DNA from: Actinomadura graeca
GTDB lineage: Bacteria; Actinomycetota; Actinomycetes; Streptosporangiales; Streptosporangiaceae
Direction: 5' to 3'
NCBI RefSeq assembly: GCF_019175365.1
Contig: NZ_CP059572.1
Span: forward strand, 1,054,001-1,118,000
DNA length: 64,000 nucleotides
The translations under genes and the position numbers were made by a program. The notes under the pieces are model-generated. The model ran no database searches and was not told the DNA's origin. It was given only the letters and a program-made list of their open reading frames with translations. Below are positions 52,398 to 62,001 of this stretch, piece by piece; position 1 is the first letter of the stretch; each line of letters starts with the position of its first letter.

Positions 52398-53930
52398 TTG
52401 AAGAGCGCCCCGCGCACCGCCGCCCTGGTCACCGGTGCCGTCGTGGTGCTGGTGGCGCCGGTCGCGGCCCTCAAGGCGCTCGGCGACCCGGCCGATCCGC
52501 GGATCTCGGTGGGCGCGCCCGCGCCCGCGACGCTGCTGCCCGGCGACGTGCGCGACACGACCGGGCGGATGATCGCGAACGCGGTGTGGACGGGACTGGT
52601 CGCCTACGACCCGGCCACCGGCGCCCCCGCCGGTGCCGCCGCGGAGTCGGTCACGAGCGGCGACCGGCGGGTCTGGACGGTGCGGCTGCGGCCGGGCGGC
52701 GTGTTCTCCGACGGCTCGCCCGTCACGGCGCGCTCCTTCACCGGCGCCTGGACGGCCGTCCTGCGCGAGGGCTGGGCGGGCGCGCGGCTGATCGCGGACG
52801 TGGCCCGGGTGAAGGGCGCCGGGCATCCCCGCCCCGACGGCGTGGACGGCCTCAAGGTCACCGGCGACCGGACCTTCGAGGTGACGCTCGACCGCCCGCT
52901 CAGCGGGTTCCCCGCACTGCTCGGCGATCCGGCGTTCTTCCCGATGCCCGAGGGCGTCCTGCGGTCCCGCGACTGGGCGTCCTATGCGCGGAGCCCGGTC
53001 GGCAACGGCCCGATGCGGATCGCGGCGCGGGCCGGCGGCGAGGTCGTCCTGCGGCGGCCCGGCGGCGGCCGGGACGTCGTGGTCAGGGCGATGCCGGACG
53101 CGGCCCGCCAGTACACCGCGGCGGAGAACGGCGACCTGGACGTCGCGACGCTGGTGCCGCCCGCGCGGCACGGGTCGATGGACGCCGACTTCGGCGGCCG
53201 CCACCTCGCCGTCCCCGGCCGGACCGTCACCTACCTGGTGTTCCCCGGCTGGGCGAGGCGCCTGTCCTCCCCCACGGCGCGGACCGCCCTGTCGATGGCG
53301 GTCGACCGGTCCGCGGTGACCGAGGGCGTGCTCGGCCACCAGTACTCCCCCGCCGACTCGCTGGTCGCCCCGGGCATCCTGCCGGGGCACCGCCAGGGGC
53401 AGTGCCGGCTGTGCGTCCACGACACGCGCGCCGCGGCCGCCGCGCTGAAGGACGCCGGTGGCCTCCCCGGGCCGCTCTCCCTCTGGTACCAGGCGGGCGC
53501 CGGGGACGACGCGTGGGTGCGGGCCGTCGCCGGGCAGCTCCACGGGGGGCTGGGCCTGGACGCGCGGCCGCGTCCCGTCCCCGACCTGCGCGGGGCCCTG
53601 GCCCGGCGCGAGGTGGACGGCCCGTTCGCCGTCCACGCGACGGCCGCCTACCCGGCCCCCGTGGCGTCGCTGGCGTCGCTGCTGGACGCCGCGCCCGCCC
53701 TCCCCGCCGACGGCTCCGTCACCGGGCTCCTCGCCGAGGCCCGGGAGGCCGGGACCGCCGAGGACGGCGTGATCCCGGCGCGGCTCGCCGAGAGCGCGCT
53801 GCTGCGCGACATGCCCGCGATGCCGCTGTGGTCGGCGCACGACCATCTGGTGTGGTCGGGGCGGGTCCGCGGCGTCACCGCGGACGCGTTCACCGGCCTG
53901 CGCCTCGACCGGCTGAGCGTCGAGGACTGA
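52398..53930 (+). CDS. Orphan ABC-type extracellular solute-binding protein, family 5
   Basis: 510 residues; TTG start with GGGAGAGG upstream. An N-terminal hydrophobic segment (AALVTGAVVVLVAPVAAL) serves as signal or anchor; no lipobox Cys is seen. The body matches peptide/nickel-binding family-5 proteins: ANAVWTGLVAYDPATG, RVWTVRLRPGGVFSDGSPVTARSF, and the SPTARTALSMAVDRSAVTEGVLG region. It is shorter than most oligopeptide-binding proteins and no permease or ATPase genes adjoin it, so its transporter is elsewhere or it has another role. It converges on recD2 with a 47-base gap. Confidence 0.87.
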   Translation: MKSAPRTAALVTGAVVVLVAPVAALKALGDPADPRISVGAPAPATLLPGDVRDTTGRMIANAVWTGLVAYDPATGAPAGAAAESVTSGDRRVWTVRLRPGGVFSDGSPVTARSFTGAWTAVLREGWAGARLIADVARVKGAGHPRPDGVDGLKVTGDRTFEVTLDRPLSGFPALLGDPAFFPMPEGVLRSRDWASYARSPVGNGPMRIAARAGGEVVLRRPGGGRDVVVRAMPDAARQYTAAENGDLDVATLVPPARHGSMDADFGGRHLAVPGRTVTYLVFPGWARRLSSPTARTALSMAVDRSAVTEGVLGHQYSPADSLVAPGILPGHRQGQCRLCVHDTRAAAAALKDAGGLPGPLSLWYQAGAGDDAWVRAVAGQLHGGLGLDARPRPVPDLRGALARREVDGPFAVHATAAYPAPVASLASLLDAAPALPADGSVTGLLAEAREAGTAEDGVIPARLAESALLRDMPAMPLWSAHDHLVWSGRVRGVTADAFTGLRLDRLSVED

Positions 53931-53977
53931 TCCCCGGCGGGCGCCGCCAGGGCGCCGTCAGGGCACTGCCGGCGCCG

Positions 53978-56218
53978 TCACGGCGCCAGGCGGTGGGAGA
54001 GGGCGGTGTGGCGGCGGCCGGCACCGGCGGTGCGGACGGCCGCGGCGAGCGCCCGCCGCGACCCGACGAGCACGACGAGCTTCTTCGCGCGCGTGATCCC
54101 GGTGTAGAGCAGGTTGCGGCGCAGCATCATCCAGGCGCCCGTGGTCAGCGGGATGACGACGGCCGGGTACTCGCTGCCCTGCGAGCGGTGGATGGTGATG
54201 GCGTAGGCGTGGGCCAGCTCGTCCAGCTCGTCGAAGGCGTAGCCGACGCTCTCGTCCTCGTCGGTGAGGACGGTCAGCGTCTGCTCCTCTAGCGACACCG
54301 ACGTGACGACGCCGACGGTCCCGTTGAAGACCCCGGCCTCGCCCTTGTCGTAGTTGTTGCGGAGCTGGGTGACCTTGTCGCCGACCCGGAACACGCGCCC
54401 GCCGTAGCGGCGCTCGGGGCGGGCCTCGTCGTGCGGGGTGAGGGCCTCCTGGAGCAGCGTGTTCAGCCCGCCCGCCCCGGCGGCGCCGCGGTGCATCGGC
54501 GCGAGGACCTGGACGTCGCGGCGCGGGTCGAGCCCGAACCTGCGCGGGATGCGGCGGGCGACGACGTCCACGGTCAGCTCGGCGGCCTCGTCCTGCTCCT
54601 CGCAGGGGAACAGGAAGAAGTCGGGGAAGCCGCGGGTCTGCGGATGCTCGCCGGAGTTGACGCGGTGCGCGTTGACGACGATGCCGGACCGCTGCGCCTG
54701 CCGGAAGATCTTCGTGAGCCGGACGCGCGGGACGGCCTCCGCGGCGAGCAGGTCGGCCAGCACCTCCCCGGCGCCGACGGACGGGAGCTGGTCGACGTCC
54801 CCGACGAGCAGCAGGTGCGCGCCGCGCGGGATCGCCTTCACCAGCTTGTTGGCCAGGATCAGGTCGACCATCGAGCTCTCGTCGACGACGACGAGGTCGG
54901 CGTCCAGGGGGCTGTCCTGGTCGAACTTCGCGTCGCCGCCGGGCTGGAGCTGGAGCAGCCGGTGGACGGTCGCGGCCTCGTGCCCGGTCAGCTCCGCCAG
55001 CCGCTTGGCCGCCCGCCCGGTCGGCGCCACCAGGACGATCTTCGCCTTCTTCGCGGCGGCGAGCTCCACCACCGAGCGGACGGTGAAGCTCTTGCCGCAC
55101 CCCGGCCCGCCGGTGAGCACCGCCACCTTGGACGTCAGGGCGAGCTTGACGGCGTCCTCCTGCTCGGGCGCGAGGGCCTGGCCGGTGCGCTCCTTCAGCC
55201 ACGGCAGCGCCCTGTCCCAGTCGACGTCCGCGAACGCCCCGAGCCGGTCGGACGGGGCGTCCAGCAGCTCCCGCAGCCCGCGGGCGAGGGAGCGCTCGGC
55301 GCGGTGGAACGGGACGAGGTACACCGCCGGGATCGCCGCCGCGTCGTCGCCGGGGCCGGGGACCCGCTCGCGGACCACGCCCTCGTCGCGGGCCAGCTCC
55401 TCCAGCGCCGGGACGATCAGCTCGCGCGGCACGCCGAGGATCTTCTCCGCCGCCGTCACCAGGTTGGGCTCGGGCAGGAAGCAGTGCCCGTCGTCGGCGG
55501 CCTCGGACAGCGTGTACTGGAGCCCGGCCTTGATCCGCTCGGGGCTGTCGTGCGGGATGCCGACGGCCTGCGCGATCGTGTCGGCCGTCTTGAACCCGAT
55601 GCCCCACACGTCCGCCGCCAGCCGGTAGGGCTCGCGGCGCACGGTGCCGACGGAGGCGTCGCCGTACTGCTTGTAGATGCGGACGGCCAGCGACGTCGAG
55701 ACGCCCACGCCCTGGAGGAAGACCATGACCTCCTTGATGGCCTTCTGCTCCTCCCACGCCTCGCCGATCCGCTTGGTGCGCTTCGGACCGAGCCCGGGCA
55801 CCTCGACGAGCCGCCCGGGCTCCTCCTCGATGACGCGCAGGATGTCGGTGCCGAAGTGCCCGACCATCCGGTCGGCCATCACCGGCCCGATCCCCTTGAT
55901 CATCCCGGAGCCGAGGTAGCGGCGGATGCCCTGCACGGTCGCCGGCAGGACCGTGGTGTAGGACTCGACCTCGAACTGCCGGCCGTACTTCGGATGCGAC
56001 CGCCACCGGCCGGTGAGCCGCAGGCTCTCCCCGACCTGCGCGCCGAGCAGTGCCCCCACGACGGTGAGCAGGTCGGCGCCGCCCTTCTCGGTCGCCACCC
56101 GCGCGACGGTGTACCCGGTGTCCTCGTTGGCGTAGGTCACGCGCTCCAGGACGGCTTCCAGCACCGCGGGCCGCGGCGCGGCGGACGGCGTCGTCGGGGG
56201 GCTCGGCACACCGACCAT
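53978..56218 (-). CDS. recD2: RecD2-type SF1B DNA helicase
   Basis: 746 residues, the length of RecD2 helicases that act without RecBC in 5'-3' unwinding and repair. An N-terminal OB/helix-hairpin-helix part (about 90-210, with GIKGIGPVMADRMV and VPGLGPKRTKRI) precedes the motor: Walker A GGPGCGKSFT, motif II VVDESSMVD, motif III LVGDVDQLPSVGAGEVL, motif V/VI AYAITIHRSQGSEYPAVV and LYTGITRAKKLV. recB and recC are absent. ATG 56218 is the first in-frame start before the conserved domain. Convergent with the binding-protein gene, divergent from the peptidase. Confidence 0.95.
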   Translation of the reverse strand: MVGVPSPPTTPSAAPRPAVLEAVLERVTYANEDTGYTVARVATEKGGADLLTVVGALLGAQVGESLRLTGRWRSHPKYGRQFEVESYTTVLPATVQGIRRYLGSGMIKGIGPVMADRMVGHFGTDILRVIEEEPGRLVEVPGLGPKRTKRIGEAWEEQKAIKEVMVFLQGVGVSTSLAVRIYKQYGDASVGTVRREPYRLAADVWGIGFKTADTIAQAVGIPHDSPERIKAGLQYTLSEAADDGHCFLPEPNLVTAAEKILGVPRELIVPALEELARDEGVVRERVPGPGDDAAAIPAVYLVPFHRAERSLARGLRELLDAPSDRLGAFADVDWDRALPWLKERTGQALAPEQEDAVKLALTSKVAVLTGGPGCGKSFTVRSVVELAAAKKAKIVLVAPTGRAAKRLAELTGHEAATVHRLLQLQPGGDAKFDQDSPLDADLVVVDESSMVDLILANKLVKAIPRGAHLLLVGDVDQLPSVGAGEVLADLLAAEAVPRVRLTKIFRQAQRSGIVVNAHRVNSGEHPQTRGFPDFFLFPCEEQDEAAELTVDVVARRIPRRFGLDPRRDVQVLAPMHRGAAGAGGLNTLLQEALTPHDEARPERRYGGRVFRVGDKVTQLRNNYDKGEAGVFNGTVGVVTSVSLEEQTLTVLTDEDESVGYAFDELDELAHAYAITIHRSQGSEYPAVVIPLTTGAWMMLRRNLLYTGITRAKKLVVLVGSRRALAAAVRTAGAGRRHTALSHRLAP

Positions 56219-56332
56219 GATGGCCGATCCCGCCGACACGATGGCCGGTTCCGGCAGCGGTCCTGGATCTTCCGGTGATCGCGACGTACGGTCCGGGCGC
56301 ACTCGTACCCCGAGTACTGAGAGGTATCGCTG

Positions 56333-58448
56333 GTGTTCCGCTCCCGAACCCCGGCCCTGGCGGCGCTGTGCGCCCCGGCCGTCACCCTGGCCCTCGCGCT
56401 CACCGCGGCGGTGGCCGTCCCTCCCGCCGAGGCGGCGCCCGCCCGGCCCGACCCGATCGCAGGATTCACCGAGGAGAACGCCGTATGGCAGCGGCAGTAC
56501 GAGAGGCTGCTGAGCGCCGTCCCGGACGCGAAGGAGGCCCGCTCGCTGGACGCCGAACTGGCGGCTGAACCGGGCCTGACGACCACCACCGGCGATCGGC
56601 ACCGGGTCGCGCGGATCGTCGCGCGGCTGCGGTCCTACGGGCTGGAGCCCGAGGTCAGGACCTACTACGCCTACCTGTCGATGCCGGAGCGGGTCACGGT
56701 CGAGATGACCGCGCCGGAGCACCGGACGCTGCCGGTGAAGGAGAGGCGCCGGCCTTGGCAGAAGCACTTCGACCAGGTCATCCCCGGGCACAACGGCATG
56801 TCGCCGTCCGGGGAAGTGCGGGGCGAGGTCGTGTACGCCAACTACGGCCGGCCCGAGGACTTCGCGCTGCTCGCCAAGAACGGCGTCTCCGTCGAGGGGA
56901 AGATCGTCCTGGTGCGGTACGGGCGGGTCTTCCGCGGCATCAAGCCCCGCGAGGCCGCCCGGCACGGCGCCAAGGGCGTGCTGATCTACTCCGATCCCGC
57001 CGACGACGGGTCCACCCGGGGCCCGGTGTACCCGGACGGCCCGTGGCGCGCCTCCGACGGCATCCAGCGCGGCAGCATCGCGCAGATCCAGCTCGCGGCG
57101 GGCGACCCGCAGACGCCCGGCTGGCCCGCGGTGAAGGGCGCGCGCCGGATCGATCCCGAGGACGCCCCCATGCTGAAGGGGCTCGTCCCCACGACGCCGA
57201 TCTCCTACGGCGCCGCCGAGCCGCTGCTGCGCGCCCTGAAGGGGCCGGAGGTCCCGAAGGACTGGCAGGGCGGCCTGCCCTTCCCCTACCGGTACGGGCC
57301 GGGCGGGACAAAGGTCCACCTGGATCTGGAGAACGGGTTCAACGTCCGCCCGCTGTGGGACGTGACGGTGCGGATCCCCGGCAGCGAGCGTCCCGACCAA
57401 GAGGTCATCCTGGGCGCGCACCATGACGCGTGGACGTACGGCAGCGTCGACAACCTGTCGGGCACGGAGAACGTGCTCCAGATCGGCCGCGCGCTCGGCA
57501 GGCTCCTGGAGCGGGGCTGGCGTCCCAAGCGCACCATCGTCCTCGCCACCTGGGACGGCGAGGAGTACGGCCTGTTCGGCTCCACCGAGTACGCCGAGGA
57601 CCGGGAGCGCGACCTGCGCAACGCCGTCGCCTACGTGAACATGGACGGCGCGGGCGGCTCGGACTTCGGCGCCTCTGCGACGCCCGCGCTGGACCGGTCG
57701 GTCATCGACGCGTCCAAGGAGGTCGGCTGGCCCGGGACGTCCGGGACGCTGTACGAGGCGTGGAAGGCGCAGAACAAGGGCGCGACGCCGATCGACAGGA
57801 TCGGCGGCGGCTCCGACTTCCAGGCGTTCTTCCAGCGGTTCGGCGTGCCCGCCATGGACCTCGGCTCCGCCACGCCGGGGGCCTCGGGCAGCTACCACTG
57901 CTCCTGTGACGACTATTACTGGACGTCGCACTTCGGCGACCCGGACTTCGAGTACCACGCGGCGATGTCCCGCCTGGCCGGCATCGCGGCGCTGCGGCTC
58001 GCGAACGCCGACGTGGTGGCCATCGGCTACCGCCCGTACGCCGAGGAGACCGCCGCGTACCTCGCCGACTTCACCGCCGAGCAGCGCAAGCGGCTGGGCT
58101 CGGTCGTCGTCGACGTCTCGGGCTCCATCGCCCAGGCCAAGGCGTGGCGGCGGGCGGCGGAGGCGTTGCAGGAGCGCGCGGACGAGGCGCTCCGCGAGGA
58201 CGACACCGACGCGTTCCGCGGCCTGAACGAGAAGATCATGCGGACCGAGCGGGACCTGCTGACCTCGGCCGGGCTGCCCGGCCGGCCGTGGTACCGGCAC
58301 CAGGTCTACGCGCCGGGCATCGACACCGGCTACGCCACGCAGCGGCTGCCCGCGCTCTACGACGCGCTGTTCGTGGACAAGGACCCCGCCGCCGCCAAGG
58401 CGTACGAGGCCCGGCTCCGCGCGAGCCTCCGGGCCGCCACCCGCACCC

Positions 58449-58459
<11 letters not shown>
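56333..58459 (+). CDS. Secreted M28 metallopeptidase, glutamate carboxypeptidase II-like
   Basis: 708 residues; GTG start with GAGAGG eight bases upstream. A Sec signal peptide (residues about 1-35, ending AEAAPA) is followed by a PA domain (about 150-260), the M28 zinc peptidase domain and a transferrin-receptor-like dimerisation domain (about 590-700), the three-part architecture of NAALADase/PSMA. Zinc and catalytic residues are visible: LGAHHDAWTYGSVDN, the catalytic Glu in TWDGEEYGLFGS, Asp in YVNMDGAGGSD and His in TSHFGDP. It probably trims acidic peptides outside the cell. Its stop overlaps the opposing mtnA stop region by 11 bases. Confidence 0.93.
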
Positions 58460-59519
<1,060 letters not shown>

Positions 59520-59606
59520 ACGTCCAGTCTGCCGGAAAAGTCGCGTGAGGCCCTATGGGGCAGGGCCTTTCGTGCCACCACTGCCAGCTCCGTGACCTGC
59601 GAGAAC

Positions 59607-59636
59607 TTGACACAGGTCGAACCTGTGTTCGAAATT
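59607..59636 (+). promoter_or_regulatory. SOS promoter of imuA'-imuB-dnaE2 with perfect LexA box
   Basis: TCGAACCTGTGTTCGA (59617-59632) is a perfect palindrome of the actinobacterial LexA consensus TCGAAC-N4-GTTCGA. It lies just after TTGACA (59607-59612), an ideal -35, and overlaps the -10 position (around 59630-59636, GAAATT), so LexA binding would block RNA polymerase. The first coding start is 34 bases downstream of the box. Confidence 0.9.
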
Positions 59637-59665
59637 GTGTGCAGATCGTGGAAGGAGGGACGCCC

Positions 59666-60391
59666 GTGCCGGAGGCGGCGCTGCGCGACGTCGCGGCCAC
59701 CCCCGCCGCCGCGGCGGCGGTACCGGTGCTGCCGGCGCTGCGGGCGGTCGTGCCCGGGGGCGGGCTGCGGCCGGGGTCGGCCGTGGGGCTGTCCGGGCCC
59801 GGCGCGTCGTCCCTCGGCCTGGCGCTCGTCGCGGGCGTCGGCGCGCACGGCGGGCCGGACGGGACCGGCGGCTGGTGCGGCGTCGTGGGCGTGCCGGACT
59901 TCGGGGTCCTGGCCGCCGCCGGGATGGGCGCGGCGCCCGAGCGGCTGCTGCTCGTCGACGATCCCGGCGAGCGCTGGCCCGACGTGGTCGCCGCGCTCGC
60001 CGAGGCCGTGGAGCTGATCCTGCTCCGCCCGCCCGGGCGGCCCGCCGCCGCGGCCGTCCGCCGCCTGTCGGCGCTGGCCCGCAAGCACGGCTGCGTGCTG
60101 GCGCTGACCGGCGCGCACGCGGGCGCGTGGCCGGGCGTCCGGCTCCGGCTGCGGCTGGAGGACCTCGCCTGGCAGGGCCTCGGCGACGGCCACGGGCGGC
60201 TGCGCGGCCGCCTCGCCGACGTGGTGGCCGAGGGGCCAGGGGCGGGCCGCCGCGCCCGGCTCTGGTTCCCCGGCCCGGACGGCGCCGTCACCGCCGCCGG
60301 CTCCGTCCCGGCGCTGGCGGCCGTCCCCGGCGCGGGACGGCTGTCGGCGGGCGCGCGCGTCCACACCGGCGCCGAGGAGGAGATCGCGTGA
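59666..60391 (+). CDS. imuA': ImuA' SOS mutagenesis accessory protein
   Basis: 241 residues. A RecA-fold-like core is suggested by GLRPGSAVGLSGPGASSLGLALVAG near the N-terminus (a degenerate P-loop), as in ImuA'/RecA-like partners of ImuB. It is the first gene of the LexA-controlled cassette: its stop overlaps the imuB GTG (GTGA). GTG at 59666 is preferred because GGAGGG is seven bases upstream; an in-frame GTG at 59648 is possible. In mycobacteria ImuA' and ImuB are both needed for DnaE2-dependent translesion synthesis. Confidence 0.85.
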   Translation: MPEAALRDVAATPAAAAAVPVLPALRAVVPGGGLRPGSAVGLSGPGASSLGLALVAGVGAHGGPDGTGGWCGVVGVPDFGVLAAAGMGAAPERLLLVDDPGERWPDVVAALAEAVELILLRPPGRPAAAAVRRLSALARKHGCVLALTGAHAGAWPGVRLRLRLEDLAWQGLGDGHGRLRGRLADVVAEGPGAGRRARLWFPGPDGAVTAAGSVPALAAVPGAGRLSAGARVHTGAEEEIA

Positions 60392-61968
60392 CGCGCGTGC
60401 TGGTGGTGTGGTGCCCGGACTGGCCGGCGACGGCCGCCGGGATGGACGCGGCGGCCCCCGGCGCCGTGGCGGCCGGGGGCAGGGTCGCGGCGTGCACGGC
60501 GGCGGCGCGGGCCGAGGGGGTGCGGCGCGGCCAGCGGATCCGGGACGCGCAGCGGCGGTGCCCGGAGCTGGCCGTCCGGGAGCGCGACACCGGCACCGAG
60601 GGGCGGCTGTTCGAGGACGTCGCCGCCGCGGTCGCGGAGCTGGCGCCGAAGGTGGAGGTCGTGCGGCCCGGGCTGTGCGCCATCGAGGCGCGGGGGCCCG
60701 CCCGGTTCTACGGCGGCGAGGAGGCGCTGCGCGTCCTCGTCCAGGACACGGTCGTGGAGGCCGGGCACGACTGCGGGTCGGGCGTCGCCGACGGGCTGTT
60801 CGCCGCCGGGCTGGCCGCGCGCGCCGGGCAGGGCGGCGTGGTGGTGCCGGAGGGCGGCGCGGCGGCGTTCCTCGCCCCGTACCCGCTGTCGGTGCTGGAC
60901 CGCCCGGAGCTGGCGGACCTGCTGCGGCGGCTCGGCGTGACGACCCTCGGCGGCTTCGCGGCGCTGCCGTCCGGGCACGTCGCGGGACGGTTCGGCGCGG
61001 ACGGCGCGCTCGCGCACCGGCTGGCCCGCGGCGAGGAGCCGCGCCCGCTCGCGGCCGTCCCCGGCGCGGCGGACCTGTCGGTGCGCGCCGCCTTCGACCC
61101 GCCCGCCGCGCGCGCCGAGCAGGTCGTGTTCGCGGCGAAGCGGCTCGCGGGCGAGCTGCACGAGGGCCTCGCGGCGGGCGGGCTGACCTGCGTGCGGCTG
61201 GAGGCGGCCGCCGGGTTCGCCGACGGGCGCGTCCTGCGGCGGCTGTGGCGGCACGACGGCCGGCTGTCCGCGACGGCGGTGGCCGAGCGGGTGCGGTGGC
61301 AGCTGTCGGCGTGGAGCGCCGGGCGCCCGGCGCCGGGGACGGACCCGGAGGGCATCGAGACGCCCGTCCCCGGCGGGGACGGCGGGGACCCGGGCGAGGC
61401 GGCCTGGGGCGGGATCGCGTGGCTGGAGCTGGCGCCCGACCAGCTCGTCCCGGACGAGGGGCGCCAGGAGGCGCTGTGGGGGCGGTCGCCGCTCACCGAC
61501 CGGATCGCGCGGGCCGCCGACCGGATCCAGTCGCTGCTCGGCCACGCCGCGATCACCCGCCCGGTGCTGACGGGCGGGCGGGGGCCGGGCGAGCAGGTCG
61601 TCAGGGTCCCGGTCGGCGACCTGCCGCCCGGCTCCGTCCCGGACGGGCCGTGGCCGGGGCGGGTGACGGCGCCCGCGCCCGCCGCCGTCCCGCCGCACGC
61701 GCGGCCCGCCGAGGTCGTGGACGCCGCGGGCGGCCTCGTCGCGGTGTCGGCGCGCTGCACGGTGTCGGCCCCGCCGGCGGCGCTGGCGATCGGCGGGACC
61801 ACGGCGGCGGTGACCGGCTGGACGGGCCCCTGGCCCGCGGACGAGCACTGGTGGGACCCCGCCCGCGCCCGCCGCCGCGCCCGGTTCCAGGTCGCCACCG
61901 AGGACGGCGCCGCCTACCTGCTCGCCGTCGAGGGCGGCCACTGGCACGTGGAGGCGGCCTATGACTAG
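60388..61968 (+). CDS. imuB: ImuB, catalytically inactive Y-family polymerase homologue
   Basis: 526 residues. The Y-family fold is recognisable, but the first metal-binding motif reads VLVVWCPDWPATAAG instead of a DMDAFFAS-type motif, and the second acidic pair is replaced (GLCAIEARGPARFYGG), as expected for ImuB, which bridges DnaE2 and the sliding clamp rather than polymerising. A thumb/little-finger-like region (LRRLGVTTLGGFAALP, RLARGEEPRPL) follows, then a long C-terminal domain. A short linear clamp-binding motif was not clearly identified. GTG overlaps the imuA' stop. DnaE2 starts 33 bases later. Confidence 0.9.
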   Translation: MTRVLVVWCPDWPATAAGMDAAAPGAVAAGGRVAACTAAARAEGVRRGQRIRDAQRRCPELAVRERDTGTEGRLFEDVAAAVAELAPKVEVVRPGLCAIEARGPARFYGGEEALRVLVQDTVVEAGHDCGSGVADGLFAAGLAARAGQGGVVVPEGGAAAFLAPYPLSVLDRPELADLLRRLGVTTLGGFAALPSGHVAGRFGADGALAHRLARGEEPRPLAAVPGAADLSVRAAFDPPAARAEQVVFAAKRLAGELHEGLAAGGLTCVRLEAAAGFADGRVLRRLWRHDGRLSATAVAERVRWQLSAWSAGRPAPGTDPEGIETPVPGGDGGDPGEAAWGGIAWLELAPDQLVPDEGRQEALWGRSPLTDRIARAADRIQSLLGHAAITRPVLTGGRGPGEQVVRVPVGDLPPGSVPDGPWPGRVTAPAPAAVPPHARPAEVVDAAGGLVAVSARCTVSAPPAALAIGGTTAAVTGWTGPWPADEHWWDPARARRRARFQVATEDGAAYLLAVEGGHWHVEAAYD

Positions 61969-62001
61969 CGACGCGACCGGCGCCGCGACCGGCGGCGGCG
62001 G

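Noticed and set aside
53935..53990. Terminator made of repeated GGCGCCGTCA between the binding-protein gene and recD2
   Set aside because: The copies are direct repeats with only short self-complementary GGCGCC cores; no stable longer stem is evident.
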